Positions 44,300-53,964 of a stretch of 64,000 nucleotides of DNA are shown here, in pieces. The DNA is from an uncultured Clostridia bacterium (GTDB taxonomy: Bacteria; Bacillota; Clostridia; Christensenellales; DTU072). Location: assembly GCA_934274515.1 (NCBI GenBank), contig CAKQTC010000003.1, positions 1 to 64,000 of the forward strand, read 5' to 3'. The position numbers were made by a program, and so were the translations under genes. Numbering within the stretch: position 1 is the first letter of the stretch; every line of letters starts with the position of its first letter. The notes below the pieces were generated by a model. The model searched no databases. It was not told where the DNA came from and saw only the letters and a list, made by a program, of their open reading frames with translations.

Positions 44300-45205
44300 G
44301 TGAAACAACTTTTTTTGAAAGCATTTGACGGAGCCGATATCGGCATTGATTTATGGGACGAAGTCGAGAACGCGAAAGCGTGCGTGCAGATAGCGCACGG
44401 CATGGCGGAACACCCCGACAGATACGACGATTTTGCTCGTTTTCTTAACGCGAACGGATTTATCGTGGCGGCAGACGACCACAGAGGACACAGAAGGGGC
44501 GCGCTTAACGGTGAAAACGGTATGGTTTACGGCGACAGTTGGAACCAGACTCTCGAAGATATGAACGTTTTGTGCGATTATCTTAGAGAAACGTACAATC
44601 TTCCCGTGATACTCGTCGGACACAGTTACGGCAGTTTCCTTTCGCAACGGTTTATAGAACTTCATTCCGACAAACTTGCAGGTTGTATTCTTAGCGGAAC
44701 GGCGCATATGAAAAACGCGCTTGTAGCCTCGGGCAGAATGATTGCCGGGTTGCAAAAACTTTTCCTAGGCGGCGACAAGAAAGGCAAACTCATCAACAAA
44801 CTCAGTTTCGGCGCGTACAACAAGCCGTTCGCAAGTCAAGGACAGGATTTTGCTTGGCTTTCCAGGGATAAAGAGCAAGTCGCAAGATACGAAGCCGATC
44901 CCGATTGCGGATATGTGCTTTGCATCGATTACTATTATTCGTTCTTTAACGGCGCGATGCATATGTACGGAAAGGACGCGGAAAATATCAGAAAAGACTT
45001 CAAACTTATGATTGCCTGCGGAAGCCAAGATCCCGTTTCTGCGCAAGCGAAACAGGTCAGAAAACTTTACGATTTCTACAAAGGTCTAGGTCTTAACCCT
45101 GTTTTAAAAATTTACGAAGGCGCAAGGCACGAGATACTTAACGAAACGAACAAAGACGAAGTTTATAATGATTTCCTGACGTTTCTTAACGGCGTCATAG
45201 CATAG
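44300..45205 (+). CDS. alpha/beta hydrolase (monoacylglycerol lipase/lysophospholipase-like)
   Basis: 301 residues, cytoplasmic. Nucleophile S109 in GHSYGS, a likely acid in GSQDPVS and the histidine in GARHEIL complete the triad; HGMAEHPDRYDDFARFL near the N terminus is typical of the Hydrolase_4 (PldB) group. These enzymes cleave monoacylglycerols or lysophospholipids. GTG start with AGGAG upstream. It is followed after 13 bases by a lipoprotein gene. Confidence 0.9.
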   Translation: MKQLFLKAFDGADIGIDLWDEVENAKACVQIAHGMAEHPDRYDDFARFLNANGFIVAADDHRGHRRGALNGENGMVYGDSWNQTLEDMNVLCDYLRETYNLPVILVGHSYGSFLSQRFIELHSDKLAGCILSGTAHMKNALVASGRMIAGLQKLFLGGDKKGKLINKLSFGAYNKPFASQGQDFAWLSRDKEQVARYEADPDCGYVLCIDYYYSFFNGAMHMYGKDAENIRKDFKLMIACGSQDPVSAQAKQVRKLYDFYKGLGLNPVLKIYEGARHEILNETNKDEVYNDFLTFLNGVIA

Positions 45206-45218
45206 GAGTGACAAAATA

Positions 45219-47894
45219 ATGAAGACCAAAATCAAGGTTCTGCTCGGAATAGTTTTATGCGTCGTAATCGGCTGTACGCTTTTCGTCGGCTGTAAAGACA
45301 AACCTACTGACGACGACACCCAAATACTCGATCCCGCAACTATCACGGTCGGCACCGAAGACGAACTTTTTGCCGTAAGCAAGTACGTCGGCGAAAAGTA
45401 TAAAAACTATACGATAGAACTTACCGCCGATATCGTACTCACAAAAGACTGGACTCCGATAGGGCTTTCTCTCGGAAGAGCGTTTTGCGGAACGTTCGAC
45501 GGAAAAGGAAAGTCGATAAGCGGATTGAAAATCAGCGGCTGGGACGACGACGGGGTACCTAAATACGTTTCAAAACAAATTCTCGGTTGGTCAACGGAAG
45601 GACAGCCCGTTTACAAAAGTTCGGAAGTTCTTTCTTTTACTAAAGGCACTGACCTAGGCGACGGAATTTATCAGGTAAGCAATATTGTCAGAGAGGGCGA
45701 CGACGCGGACGAAAGTTATGCGAAAATCATTGCCGGCGAAGGTGAGAAAGAAACGGAAGTTTCTTACGGTAGCGTAGGGCTTTTCGGATACACCAAAGGC
45801 GCAAAAATAAAAAATCTAACGGTAAAAAACGCCGATATTTCTTTTTTTGCGTCGGGTAAATATTCATATGCCGGGATAATAAGCGGTTGTTCCGTTGCCG
45901 GAGAATACGAAAACGTAAAAGTTTGCGACGGGCAAATTCGCACTTCGCACGTTTACGAACAGACAATCACATACGATATGACAAACGCCACGCCGAATGA
46001 AATTACAAACGAAGGAATAGTGAGCGAATATGTCGGCGGAATAGTCGGTTATGCGAAGAGTAACACGGTGATTGCGGACGGTCAAGGCAAAAACGTAGCG
46101 ACGAAATTTAACGGAGCGGAAAGCGTTAACTTTAAGTACGGCAACGCAAACTACGAGGCGTTTTACGATTTAGGTATCAGGAAAGAGAAAAATCCCGTTA
46201 CAGATAAAGCGAACGATAATCTTCTCTGCATCGATACGAACGTGCAAAAAGGTTACAACAGCACTAAGACGATTGCCAACGGAGGGTTGCCGGCAGGCGA
46301 AGCCGGAATGGCGTTGAAAGTTTACGCAGGCGGCGTTGCGGGGTATGCGGACGGCGTCTCGATAGAAAACGCAACGGTAGACGGATTTAACAAAGTAACG
46401 GCTAAAACAGGGACAAACGAAATCGAGATGAACGAACAAACGCTTATTTCCGCAAAAGCGTTGTATGCGGCGGGAATTGTCGGCGGACTTTATTCGTCTT
46501 CGGTCGAAACCGTTAATGCGAAAAACGTGGGCATTAATTCCGTTTATTGGAGAAACTGGGACAACACTTATTATATCGGATTGACAAGAGATAAAGTTAC
46601 CGCAGGCGGAGCGTTCGGAATTACGCAACGTTCGACCGTTACCGGAGTTAACGTAGAAAACGTGTATGCGGAAGTATGCGGAACCGGAGACAAGTTTGAA
46701 AACGCATGTATGGGCGGAATTATCGGCTATGCGGACGAGCAAACGACGATTATGAATTCCACGGCAAAAAAGGTGTATTTTTACAGTTCGCTTAAAGGCA
46801 ACGGAGAACTCGGCACTATAGTAAGCGGTGCGGTTGCGGTCGTCCGCAATTCTACCGTTGAAAATGTCGGTGCGGACGACGTTAAGGTTGAAATCGGCGG
46901 AGGACTCGAAGGAGATTATATTTTTACGAGAGGTATCGTGTCGCAGGTTTACGGTAATTCTGTCGTTAAAGATTCCACGGCGAAAAACGTATATATATAT
47001 AGGAATAGGTATAACTCGCGTGAATTTGAAACCGTAACGCCCGTAAAAACGAATAATAATTACGTCAACGAAAACGGATACCAAAGCGTCCGGTTATACT
47101 ATGCGCCCGACGGGAACAAATACGATAAAGTTTACGTTACGGCGTATGCGGAACTTATCGGAAGAGACAAAGACGGCAATTTACTCGTAAAAAAAGACGT
47201 CTACGTCGAAACCGACGCGTTCTCGTCGTTTGCGGACGGGCAGACAATACCCGAAAATATGAAAGATAAATATTACGTGTACAACAAAAAGGACAACAGG
47301 TATATATTTATAAGAAGCGCGAGCGGTGACATAGACATAGCGGAAATGTACAAAAAATACAACGAGAAATGGATTTACGCAACCAAAGAAACCGCATACG
47401 AAGTCGTTATTCTCAAAAAGAACAAACAAAACAAACTCGATAAAAATCTTTATAAAGAATACGACGAAAAGAAAGCGAGTTTTGTTGCGACGAACGACGA
47501 AACGGCTAAGGACGGAAAAGTTTACTATATAAGCGGAACGGCGTATGAATCGAACGTAAGCGATTACGTTATCGACGTTACTTTATATGCGGAAAGCAGT
47601 AAGCAGTTCGTGCTTGACCCTAAGGACAAAGACAACGATGACGACGACGTTAAAGCGTACGCGCGTTATGCGGTAAGCAAAAACATAGTTAAAGAAAGAA
47701 TGAAAACGCTCGGAGATAAGACGGTTGCGGAAGCATTTCTCGATATATTCTTTGCGAACGGCACGGGGTTCAAAAAAGACGTTAACGGCAACGTAATGAA
47801 GTATTACGACGCAAGCGTGAAAAACAGGAATTTTGCCGATTATAGACTTGTTAGCGGCAGACCGGAAGTAAGCGGATTGTTATATCAACACTAA
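45219..47894 (+). CDS. large GLUG-like repeat lipoprotein
   Basis: 891 residues. Signal peptide with two possible lipoboxes (VIGC at C19, FVGC at C25; the second is followed by KDKPTDDD and is preferred). The N-terminal half has repeated beta-helix phrases with a GLUG flavour (GLFGYTKGAKIKNLTVKNA, YAGIISG, YVGGIVGYA, GGIIGYADEQTTIMNSTAK). The C-terminal third (from about residue 600) is Lys/Tyr/Asp-rich and unlike the rest. Cell-surface beta-helix protein, function unknown. Co-transcribed with the hydrolase and possibly thrS (25 bases downstream). Confidence 0.8.
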   Translation: MKTKIKVLLGIVLCVVIGCTLFVGCKDKPTDDDTQILDPATITVGTEDELFAVSKYVGEKYKNYTIELTADIVLTKDWTPIGLSLGRAFCGTFDGKGKSISGLKISGWDDDGVPKYVSKQILGWSTEGQPVYKSSEVLSFTKGTDLGDGIYQVSNIVREGDDADESYAKIIAGEGEKETEVSYGSVGLFGYTKGAKIKNLTVKNADISFFASGKYSYAGIISGCSVAGEYENVKVCDGQIRTSHVYEQTITYDMTNATPNEITNEGIVSEYVGGIVGYAKSNTVIADGQGKNVATKFNGAESVNFKYGNANYEAFYDLGIRKEKNPVTDKANDNLLCIDTNVQKGYNSTKTIANGGLPAGEAGMALKVYAGGVAGYADGVSIENATVDGFNKVTAKTGTNEIEMNEQTLISAKALYAAGIVGGLYSSSVETVNAKNVGINSVYWRNWDNTYYIGLTRDKVTAGGAFGITQRSTVTGVNVENVYAEVCGTGDKFENACMGGIIGYADEQTTIMNSTAKKVYFYSSLKGNGELGTIVSGAVAVVRNSTVENVGADDVKVEIGGGLEGDYIFTRGIVSQVYGNSVVKDSTAKNVYIYRNRYNSREFETVTPVKTNNNYVNENGYQSVRLYYAPDGNKYDKVYVTAYAELIGRDKDGNLLVKKDVYVETDAFSSFADGQTIPENMKDKYYVYNKKDNRYIFIRSASGDIDIAEMYKKYNEKWIYATKETAYEVVILKKNKQNKLDKNLYKEYDEKKASFVATNDETAKDGKVYYISGTAYESNVSDYVIDVTLYAESSKQFVLDPKDKDNDDDDVKAYARYAVSKNIVKERMKTLGDKTVAEAFLDIFFANGTGFKKDVNGNVMKYYDASVKNRNFADYRLVSGRPEVSGLLYQH

Positions 47895-47919
47895 ACAAAA
47901 GAAATCAAAGAGGCATATT

Positions 47920-49845
47920 ATGCAAATCAAATTAAGAGACGAAGTAAAAGAATTTGAAAGCGGCGCGTCACTGTTCGACATTGCAAAATCGATAAGCGAC
48001 GGGCTTGCGAGAGTCGCGCTTTGCGCGAAAGTAAACGGACAGGTGCGAGAAATGGGCACCGTTCTGACGGACGACGCCGAGGTTGAATTTTTGACGTTTA
48101 ACGACGAAGAAGGAAAGAAAGCGTACAGGCACAGTGCCGCGCACGTTATGGCGCAGGCGGTAAAACATCTTAGACCCGATACAAAAGTGGCAATCGGACC
48201 TGCCATCGAAAACGGGTTTTACTACGATTTTGATTTTTCCACGCCGTTTAACCGCGACGAAATAGAGCAGGTTGAAGCAGAGATGAAAAAAATCATCAAA
48301 GCAAACTATCCTATTATAAGAAAGGAAATATCCAAAGCGGACGCTCTCGAATTGTTTAAGGAAGAACCTTATAAAATCGAACTTATAGAAAATCTTCCCG
48401 AAACCGAAACCATAAGCATTTATACGCAGGGCGACTTTACCGACCTGTGTGCGGGACCGCATATTCCTTCTACCGGGTATATTAAAGCGTATAAAATTAC
48501 GTCGGTAACCGGCGCGTACTGGCGCGGAGACGAACATAACAAGATGCTGACGCGACTTTACGGAACGGCTTTTGATAAAAAAAGTGCGCTCGAAGAGTAC
48601 ATAACTGCAATCGAAGAGGCGAAAAAACGCGACCATAACAAGATAGGCAGAGAACTCGGTTACTTTATGACCGACGAAACCATAGGACAGGGATTGCCTT
48701 TGCTTATGCCGAACGGCGCAAAACTTTTCCAAATTCTTAATCGATTCGTTGAAGACGAAGAAGAAAGAAGAGGTTACGTTCGTACGAAAACGCCTTATAT
48801 GGCAAAGAGAGAACTTTATAAAATAAGCGGACACTGGGATCATTATCTCGACGGAATGTTCGTAATGGGAGATCCCGAGGCGGAAGGCGAAGTTTTTGCG
48901 CTACGTCCGATGACTTGCCCGTTTCAATATACCGTATATAAAAACGGACTTAAATCGTACCGTGATTTGCCGCTTAGATACGGTGAAACCAGCACGCTTT
49001 TCCGTAACGAGTCAAGTGGTGAAATGCACGGGCTTATAAGGGTAAGGCAGTTCACCATAAGCGAAGGACATCTTATCGTTCGTCCGGACCAACTGGAACA
49101 AGAGTTCAAAGGTTGTCTCGAACTTGCTACGTATTTGCTTAAATGCGTAGGACTCGAAGACGACGTAAGTTATCGTTTTTCCAAGTGGGATCCGAACAAC
49201 AAAGATAAGTACATTTACGACCCCGAAAAATGGGATAAAGCGCAAAACGAGATGGAAAGAATACTTAACGACCTTAACGTTAAGTACACAGTCGGTATTG
49301 ACGAAGCGGCGTTTTACGGACCGAAACTCGATATACAGATAAGAAACGTTTACGGCAAGGAAGATACGCTCGTTACTATACAAATCGATATGTTCCTTGC
49401 GGAAAACTTCGATATGAGTTATATCGACGAAAACGGGAATAAAGTAAGACCGTATATTATTCATAGAACGAGCATAGGCTGTTATGAGAGAACGATGGCG
49501 CTTATACTCGAAAAATTCGGCGGCGCGCTTCCCACGTGGCTTGCTCCTACGCAAGTTAAGGTTCTCAGCCTTACCGAAAGAACGGAAGACGACGCAAAGA
49601 CGCTTGTCGCGGAACTTAAAATGAAAGGCGTAAGAGCGGTTGAGGACGTACGCAACGAAAAAATCGGATATAAGATCAGAGAGGCGCAACTTGAAAAGGT
49701 ACCTTATATGATTATTATCGGCGATAAAGAAAAAGAAAACGGCGTCGTAAGCGTGCGTAATCGCAAGTCCGGAGATATGGGAACGATGACGAAAGAAGAG
49801 TTCATCGCGCTTATAAATAAAGAAGTGGAAGAAAAAACGCTGTAA
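47920..49845 (+). CDS. thrS: threonyl-tRNA synthetase
   Basis: 641 residues with the full set of domains: TGS (1-60), the editing domain with HSAAHVMAQ and CAGPH, class II core (motif 2 RNESSGEMHGLIRVRQF; motif 3 GCYERTMALILE) and a C-terminal anticodon domain. There is no space for a T-box before it, unusual for thrS in Bacillota, so it depends on read-through or on a promoter inside the upstream gene. Confidence 0.97.
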   Translation: MQIKLRDEVKEFESGASLFDIAKSISDGLARVALCAKVNGQVREMGTVLTDDAEVEFLTFNDEEGKKAYRHSAAHVMAQAVKHLRPDTKVAIGPAIENGFYYDFDFSTPFNRDEIEQVEAEMKKIIKANYPIIRKEISKADALELFKEEPYKIELIENLPETETISIYTQGDFTDLCAGPHIPSTGYIKAYKITSVTGAYWRGDEHNKMLTRLYGTAFDKKSALEEYITAIEEAKKRDHNKIGRELGYFMTDETIGQGLPLLMPNGAKLFQILNRFVEDEEERRGYVRTKTPYMAKRELYKISGHWDHYLDGMFVMGDPEAEGEVFALRPMTCPFQYTVYKNGLKSYRDLPLRYGETSTLFRNESSGEMHGLIRVRQFTISEGHLIVRPDQLEQEFKGCLELATYLLKCVGLEDDVSYRFSKWDPNNKDKYIYDPEKWDKAQNEMERILNDLNVKYTVGIDEAAFYGPKLDIQIRNVYGKEDTLVTIQIDMFLAENFDMSYIDENGNKVRPYIIHRTSIGCYERTMALILEKFGGALPTWLAPTQVKVLSLTERTEDDAKTLVAELKMKGVRAVEDVRNEKIGYKIREAQLEKVPYMIIIGDKEKENGVVSVRNRKSGDMGTMTKEEFIALINKEVEEKTL

Positions 49846-49871
49846 AAACAATAAAAATCGACTATTTATGC

Positions 49872-49900
49872 TTGACAAACGCGTAAATAATTGGTAATAT
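49872..49900 (+). promoter_or_regulatory. infC operon promoter
   Basis: Perfect TTGACA (49872-49877), a 17-base spacer and TAATAT (49895-49900). Predicted start near 49907. Confidence 0.85.
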
Positions 49901-49906
49901 ATTCGA

Positions 49907-50024
49907 GAAAAGTAGATATGCGTCTCACCGGAAGCAAAAGCGTAACGGTTTCTGTAATACGAAAAATATTATTGGAAAGATGTGTATTTACTATGCACAT
50001 CTTTTATTTTTGGAGGTACTAACA
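49907..50024 (+). promoter_or_regulatory. infC-rpmI-rplT leader with attenuator-like hairpin
   Basis: About 118 bases of untranslated leader. An upstream element ACCG-GAA-GC-AAAA-GC-GTAA-CGGT (49927-49949) folds as a helix with an asymmetric internal loop. A second hairpin, AAAGATGTG/CACATCTTT (49976-49984 with 49996-50004), is followed by TATTTTT and looks like a terminator just before the ribosome binding site. This fits the known autoregulation of this operon by L20 in Bacillota; assignment to the L20-leader family is inference. Confidence 0.65.
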
Positions 50025-50540
50025 ATTTTTAAGGAATTATCGATAAACGAGAGTATCGTTGACAAAGAGGTCCGACTTATTGACGAAAAAGGGCAACAAC
50101 TCGGAGTAATGGCAAAGAGCGAAGCGCTTCGTATAGCGGAGTTTCGTAATCTTGATTTAGTCAATATCTCGCCGATGGCGAAACCGCCCGTATGCAAGAT
50201 AATGGACTACGGCAAATATCGTTTCGATATGATAAAGAGAGAAAAAGAAGCGAAAAAAGCGCAAAAAGTCATCGAAGTCAAAGAAATAAAACTTTCGCAA
50301 ACCATTGACGTAGGGGATATAAACGTCAGGGCGAAACAAACTCGCGAGTTTATCGCAGACGGAAACAGGGTCAAAGTTTCTTTGAGAATGAAAGGTCGTC
50401 AGATGGAACATCCGGAAATCAGCGTACAGGTTTTGGAAAACTTCTACGAAAAGGTAAAGGACGTAGCCACAATGGATAAAAAACCGACAGCGGAAAACAG
50501 AAGCGTCTTTATGATGCTTTCACCTACGGTAAAAAAATAA
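50025..50540 (+). CDS. infC: translation initiation factor IF-3 (ATT start codon)
   Basis: 171 residues from an ATT codon at 50025, placed 8 bases after a perfect GGAGG. The protein begins (M)FKELSINESI, matching the usual IF-3 N terminus; an ATG at 49980 lies inside the terminator-like hairpin and would add foreign sequence. Landmarks: EVRLIDEKGQQLG, AKPPVCKIMDYGKYRF and a C-terminal domain with KVSLRMKGRQMEHPE. AUU starts let IF-3 repress its own synthesis. First gene of infC-rpmI-rplT. Confidence 0.95.
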   Translation: MFKELSINESIVDKEVRLIDEKGQQLGVMAKSEALRIAEFRNLDLVNISPMAKPPVCKIMDYGKYRFDMIKREKEAKKAQKVIEVKEIKLSQTIDVGDINVRAKQTREFIADGNRVKVSLRMKGRQMEHPEISVQVLENFYEKVKDVATMDKKPTAENRSVFMMLSPTVKK

Positions 50541-50571
50541 TAATAAACACACATAAAGGAGAATTTGGATT

Positions 50572-50772
50572 ATGCCCAAAATGAAAACGCACAGCGGTGC
50601 GAAAAAGCGTTTTAGATTAACTGCTTCCGGAAAAATCAAGAGAGCGAAGCAGAACAAAAATCACATTCTTAACAAAAAACCGACCAAAAGAACGAGAAAT
50701 CTTCGTAAAGGCGGATATGTAGACGCAACGCAACAAAAGACGATGGCGACGCTTATGAGCGGTCAGAAATAA
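50572..50772 (+). CDS. rpmI: 50S ribosomal protein L35
   Basis: 66 residues, very basic; MPKMKTHSGAKKRFRLTASG is the classic L35 start. AAGGAGA lies upstream. It is between infC and rplT, as in nearly all bacteria. Confidence 0.97.
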   Translation: MPKMKTHSGAKKRFRLTASGKIKRAKQNKNHILNKKPTKRTRNLRKGGYVDATQQKTMATLMSGQK

Positions 50773-50784
50773 TGGAGGTGTCGT

Positions 50785-51138
50785 ATGAGAATTAAAAGAG
50801 CGGTAAACGCGGTAAAGAAAAGAAGAAAGATAATGAGAAGAGCGAAAGGATACTTCGGTTCCAAATCGCGTTCTTACAGAATAGCAAGACAGGCTGTCAT
50901 GAAGTCGATGCAATACGCATACGTCGGAAGAAGACTTAAAAAGAGAGATTTCCGTCAAATGTGGATTGCGAGAATAAACGCTGCGGCAAGAATGAACGAT
51001 ATTTCTTATTCCAGACTTATGTTTGGTTTGAGAACTGCCGGAATCGAACTTAACCGTAAAATTCTTGCGGACATCGCGGTCAACGACCCTAAGGCGTTCG
51101 CGGATTTGTGCGAAAAGGCAAAAGCCGCTGCAAAATAA
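50785..51138 (+). CDS. rplT: 50S ribosomal protein L20
   Basis: 117 residues; MRIKRAVNAVKKRRKIMRRA and YFGSKSRSYRIARQAVMK are diagnostic. L20 is an early assembly protein and the likely repressor of this operon through the leader. Followed by a clear terminator. Confidence 0.97.
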   Translation: MRIKRAVNAVKKRRKIMRRAKGYFGSKSRSYRIARQAVMKSMQYAYVGRRLKKRDFRQMWIARINAAARMNDISYSRLMFGLRTAGIELNRKILADIAVNDPKAFADLCEKAKAAAK

Positions 51139-51148
51139 TAAAAAAAAG

Positions 51149-51180
51149 AAGTGGTTACCTTTTTAAGTAACCACTTTTAA
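51149..51180 (+). terminator. terminator of the infC operon
   Basis: AAGTGGTTAC, 8-base loop, GTAACCACTT (51149-51176), then TTAA. The T-run is short, so some read-through into the next genes is expected, and no separate promoter is obvious for them. Confidence 0.8.
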
Positions 51181-51195
51181 TATCGGGACACAATT

Positions 51196-51939
51196 ATGAT
51201 AGTGACGTCTTCGCAAAACGCTGTTCTTAAAAGGCTTCGCGCTTTATATAAGGATAAAAAACTTCGCTTACAAGAAGGAGTTTTTATTGCCGAAGGCGTA
51301 AATCTCGTCAAAGACATACCGACCGATTATAAGGTTGAAACCCTGTTCATAAAAGAAAGCAAAGCAAAAGACCTTCGTTATATCGAAGAAAAAATCGGGA
51401 TAGAAGCGCATATCGTTAAAGACGGATTGTTTGATGCCGTTGCCGAGCAGGTTACGCCTTCGGGAATAATCGCTCTCGTGGAAAAGAAAGCCCCGCCCGC
51501 CCACCCCGAAGGAGATACGGTTCTTCTTCTCGACGGAATTTCCGACGCAGGAAATATGGGTACCATTATTCGTACCGCCGCGGCTAGGGGAGTGAAAACG
51601 ATAATTTGCGCAGACTGTACCGACGCGTTTTCTCCCAAATGCGTGAGAGCCGCTATGAGCGGCACGTTTCGAGTTTCCATTATAGAAACGACGTTGTCGG
51701 GCGCTTTGGAATTACTGTACGATTATGATATAATCGGGCTTGATATGGACGGAAAATGTATCTACGGATACCGAAAAGGCGATAAAAAAATAGCGATAGC
51801 GGTCGGGAACGAGGCGCACGGGCTTAGTGAGAAGACGAGAAACGCTATTAGCGAGAAATTGTCTATACCGATGGAAAACGGAATGGAATCGTTGAACGCC
51901 GCAGTGAGTGCGGGGATAGCGATGTATCTAATAAGATAA
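51196..51939 (+). CDS. TrmH/SpoU-family RNA 2'-O-methyltransferase
   Basis: 247 residues. An N-terminal RNA-binding substrate domain (QNAVLKRLRALYKDKKLR) precedes the SPOUT knot: DAGNMGTIIRTAAARG, VGNEAHGLS and NAAVSAGIAMYL. Resembles the RNA methyltransferase commonly found near rplT and pheS in Bacillota. Target nucleotide unknown. The binding site before the ATG is weak. Confidence 0.9.
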   Translation: MIVTSSQNAVLKRLRALYKDKKLRLQEGVFIAEGVNLVKDIPTDYKVETLFIKESKAKDLRYIEEKIGIEAHIVKDGLFDAVAEQVTPSGIIALVEKKAPPAHPEGDTVLLLDGISDAGNMGTIIRTAAARGVKTIICADCTDAFSPKCVRAAMSGTFRVSIIETTLSGALELLYDYDIIGLDMDGKCIYGYRKGDKKIAIAVGNEAHGLSEKTRNAISEKLSIPMENGMESLNAAVSAGIAMYLIR

Positions 51940-51953
51940 ACAGGAGTAGAGCA

Positions 51954-52700
51954 ATGAGCGGACATAGCAAATGGGCGAACATTAAAAATAAAAAAGGCAA
52001 GGCGGACGCAGCGAGAGGCAGCGTTTTCACCAAAATAGGGAGAGAGATAGCGGTTGCGGTTAAAGCAGGCGGTCCCGATCCGAACAGCAATTCAAAACTG
52101 CGTGACGTTATCGCGAAAGCGAAACAGAACAATATGCCGAACGAGAACATAACGCGTTCGATAAAGAAAGCGAGCGGAGAACTCAACGCGGTAAACTACG
52201 AAGACATGCAGTATGAAGGTTATGCGGCAGGCGGAGTGGCGGTTATCGTTGAAGCGCTTACCGACAATAAGAACCGTACGGCAGGCGACGTAAGGCATGC
52301 GTTCGATAAATGCGGCGGTTCGTTAGGCAGCACGGGATGCGTTTCCTACTTGTTTAAGAAGAAAGGACTTATCGTGGCGGAAGCGAGCAAAGAAATGACG
52401 GAAGACGACGTAATGATGCTTGCTCTCGAAGCAGGTGCGGACGACGTGGTAAACGACGAAGAAGACGTTTATGAAATATATACGCTTCCTGCGGATGTAA
52501 ACGACGTAAAAGAATCGCTTGAAAAAGGCGGAATGAGCATTTTGAGTTTTGAAAGCGGTTTTTATCCGGACGATTACGTTACGCCTGCGGAAGAAACGAT
52601 ACCGATGATTGAAAAACTTATAGGAATGCTTGAAGAAAACGACGACGTACAAAACGTATATCACAACGCGGATTTACCCGAAACGGAAGACGAGGAGTGA
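51954..52700 (+). CDS. yebC: YebC/PmpR-family (TACO1-like) protein
   Basis: 248 residues; begins MSGHSKWANIKNKKGKADAARG, the family hallmark, with NENITRSIKKASGE and GGVAVIVEALTDNKNRTA following. Bound DNA regulators were described in some bacteria, and recent work links YebC proteins to relief of ribosome stalling at proline runs; which applies here is open. The stop sits immediately before proA. Confidence 0.95.
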   Translation: MSGHSKWANIKNKKGKADAARGSVFTKIGREIAVAVKAGGPDPNSNSKLRDVIAKAKQNNMPNENITRSIKKASGELNAVNYEDMQYEGYAAGGVAVIVEALTDNKNRTAGDVRHAFDKCGGSLGSTGCVSYLFKKKGLIVAEASKEMTEDDVMMLALEAGADDVVNDEEDVYEIYTLPADVNDVKESLEKGGMSILSFESGFYPDDYVTPAEETIPMIEKLIGMLEENDDVQNVYHNADLPETEDEE

Positions 52701-52705
52701 TAAAT

Positions 52706-53947
52706 ATGAACGTAAAAGCGGTATGCGAAAAGACGAAAAAAGCGGCCAACGCTTTTTTTGCCGTAAAAACGGAGCAGAAAAACAGACTTCTCGAAAAAAT
52801 CAAAGAAGTCGTGCTTGCCAACGCGGAAGAACTTAAAAGAATTAACGCGATTGACGTTGAAGAAGGCAAGAAAAACGGCTTGTGCGCGGCGTTTGTCGAT
52901 AGATTGACGCTTACCGACGCAAGGATAAAAACTATGTGCGACGGGATAGACGAAGTAATCGCCTTGCCCGATTACGTAGGGCTTGTCGAGGACCGCTACA
53001 CGTTAAAAAACGGGCTTGTTGTGGAAAAAGTGCACGCACCGCTCGGGGTAATCGGAATAATATACGAATCAAGACCGAACGTGACGATTGACGCGGCTGT
53101 TCTTTGTATTAAATCGGGGAACGGAGTCGTGCTTAAAGGTGGCAAAGAAGCGATAAACAGCAACCGTAAACTCGTCGAATTAATGAAGCGTGCGTTTGCC
53201 GAATGCGGAGAGAACTCGGATTTAATAGGTTTTATCGACAGCACGGACAGAGAAAAGACGATGGAAATGTTGCATGCAGGCGGACTTATCGACGTTATTA
53301 TTCCAAGGGGCGGTGAAAAACTAAAAAAATTCGTTATCAAAGAAGCGTCGATGCCCGTAATTGCGTCAAGCGGCGGAAATTGTCACGTTTACGTTGAAAA
53401 AACCGCTGATTTTGCCATGGCAAAGAAAGTTGTTCTTAACGCGAAAACCAGCCGTCCGTCGGTGTGTAACGCGGCGGAAACGTTGCTTGTAGATCGAGCG
53501 ATATCACGCGATTTCTTGCCCGAATGTCTTGACGCGCTTAAAGAAAAAGGCGTGGAGATACGAGGAACGGCGGAAGTTAAGGAAATATATCCCGACGCGA
53601 AAATCGTTTCCGACGAAGAGTTTTACGTAGAGTACGAAGATATGATTATTAAAGTAAAAATCGTAGAAAACGAAGAAGAAGCGGTAAAACATATCAACGA
53701 ATACGGCACGAACCATAGCGAGGCGATAATAACAAGAGACGAAAAAGCGGCGGAATATTTTACGACGATGGTGGACGCAGGGTGCGTGTACGTTAACGCG
53801 TCAACGCGGTTTACCGACGGATACGAACTCGGACTCGGCGCAGAAATGGGAATATCCACGCAAAAACTGCACGTCAGGGGTCCGATAGGGCTTAAAGAAC
53901 TTACTTCCGTCAAATACGTCGTAAAAGGCGACGGACAAGTGAGATAA
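52706..53947 (+). CDS. proA: glutamate-5-semialdehyde dehydrogenase (gamma-glutamyl phosphate reductase)
   Basis: Second step of proline synthesis: reduces gamma-glutamyl phosphate with NADPH. 413 residues; catalytic cysteine C254 in TSRPSVCNAAE, nucleotide-binding YESRPNVTIDAA and GGKEAINSN. The ATG at 52706 is 8 bases after AGGAG; GTG at 52697 overlaps that site and is rejected. proB, the usual partner, is absent here. Confidence 0.95.
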   Translation: MNVKAVCEKTKKAANAFFAVKTEQKNRLLEKIKEVVLANAEELKRINAIDVEEGKKNGLCAAFVDRLTLTDARIKTMCDGIDEVIALPDYVGLVEDRYTLKNGLVVEKVHAPLGVIGIIYESRPNVTIDAAVLCIKSGNGVVLKGGKEAINSNRKLVELMKRAFAECGENSDLIGFIDSTDREKTMEMLHAGGLIDVIIPRGGEKLKKFVIKEASMPVIASSGGNCHVYVEKTADFAMAKKVVLNAKTSRPSVCNAAETLLVDRAISRDFLPECLDALKEKGVEIRGTAEVKEIYPDAKIVSDEEFYVEYEDMIIKVKIVENEEEAVKHINEYGTNHSEAIITRDEKAAEYFTTMVDAGCVYVNASTRFTDGYELGLGAEMGISTQKLHVRGPIGLKELTSVKYVVKGDGQVR

Positions 53948-53964
53948 ATAAAAATTTCGTAAAA

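Noticed and set aside
47895..47919. T-box riboswitch before thrS
   Set aside because: Only 25 bases separate it from the upstream gene; no T-box sequence fits. The same holds for hisS.
49980..50024. ATG at 49980 as the start of infC
   Set aside because: It lies inside the terminator-like hairpin, lacks a binding site and adds 15 residues absent from IF-3 proteins; ATT at 50025 is ideally placed.
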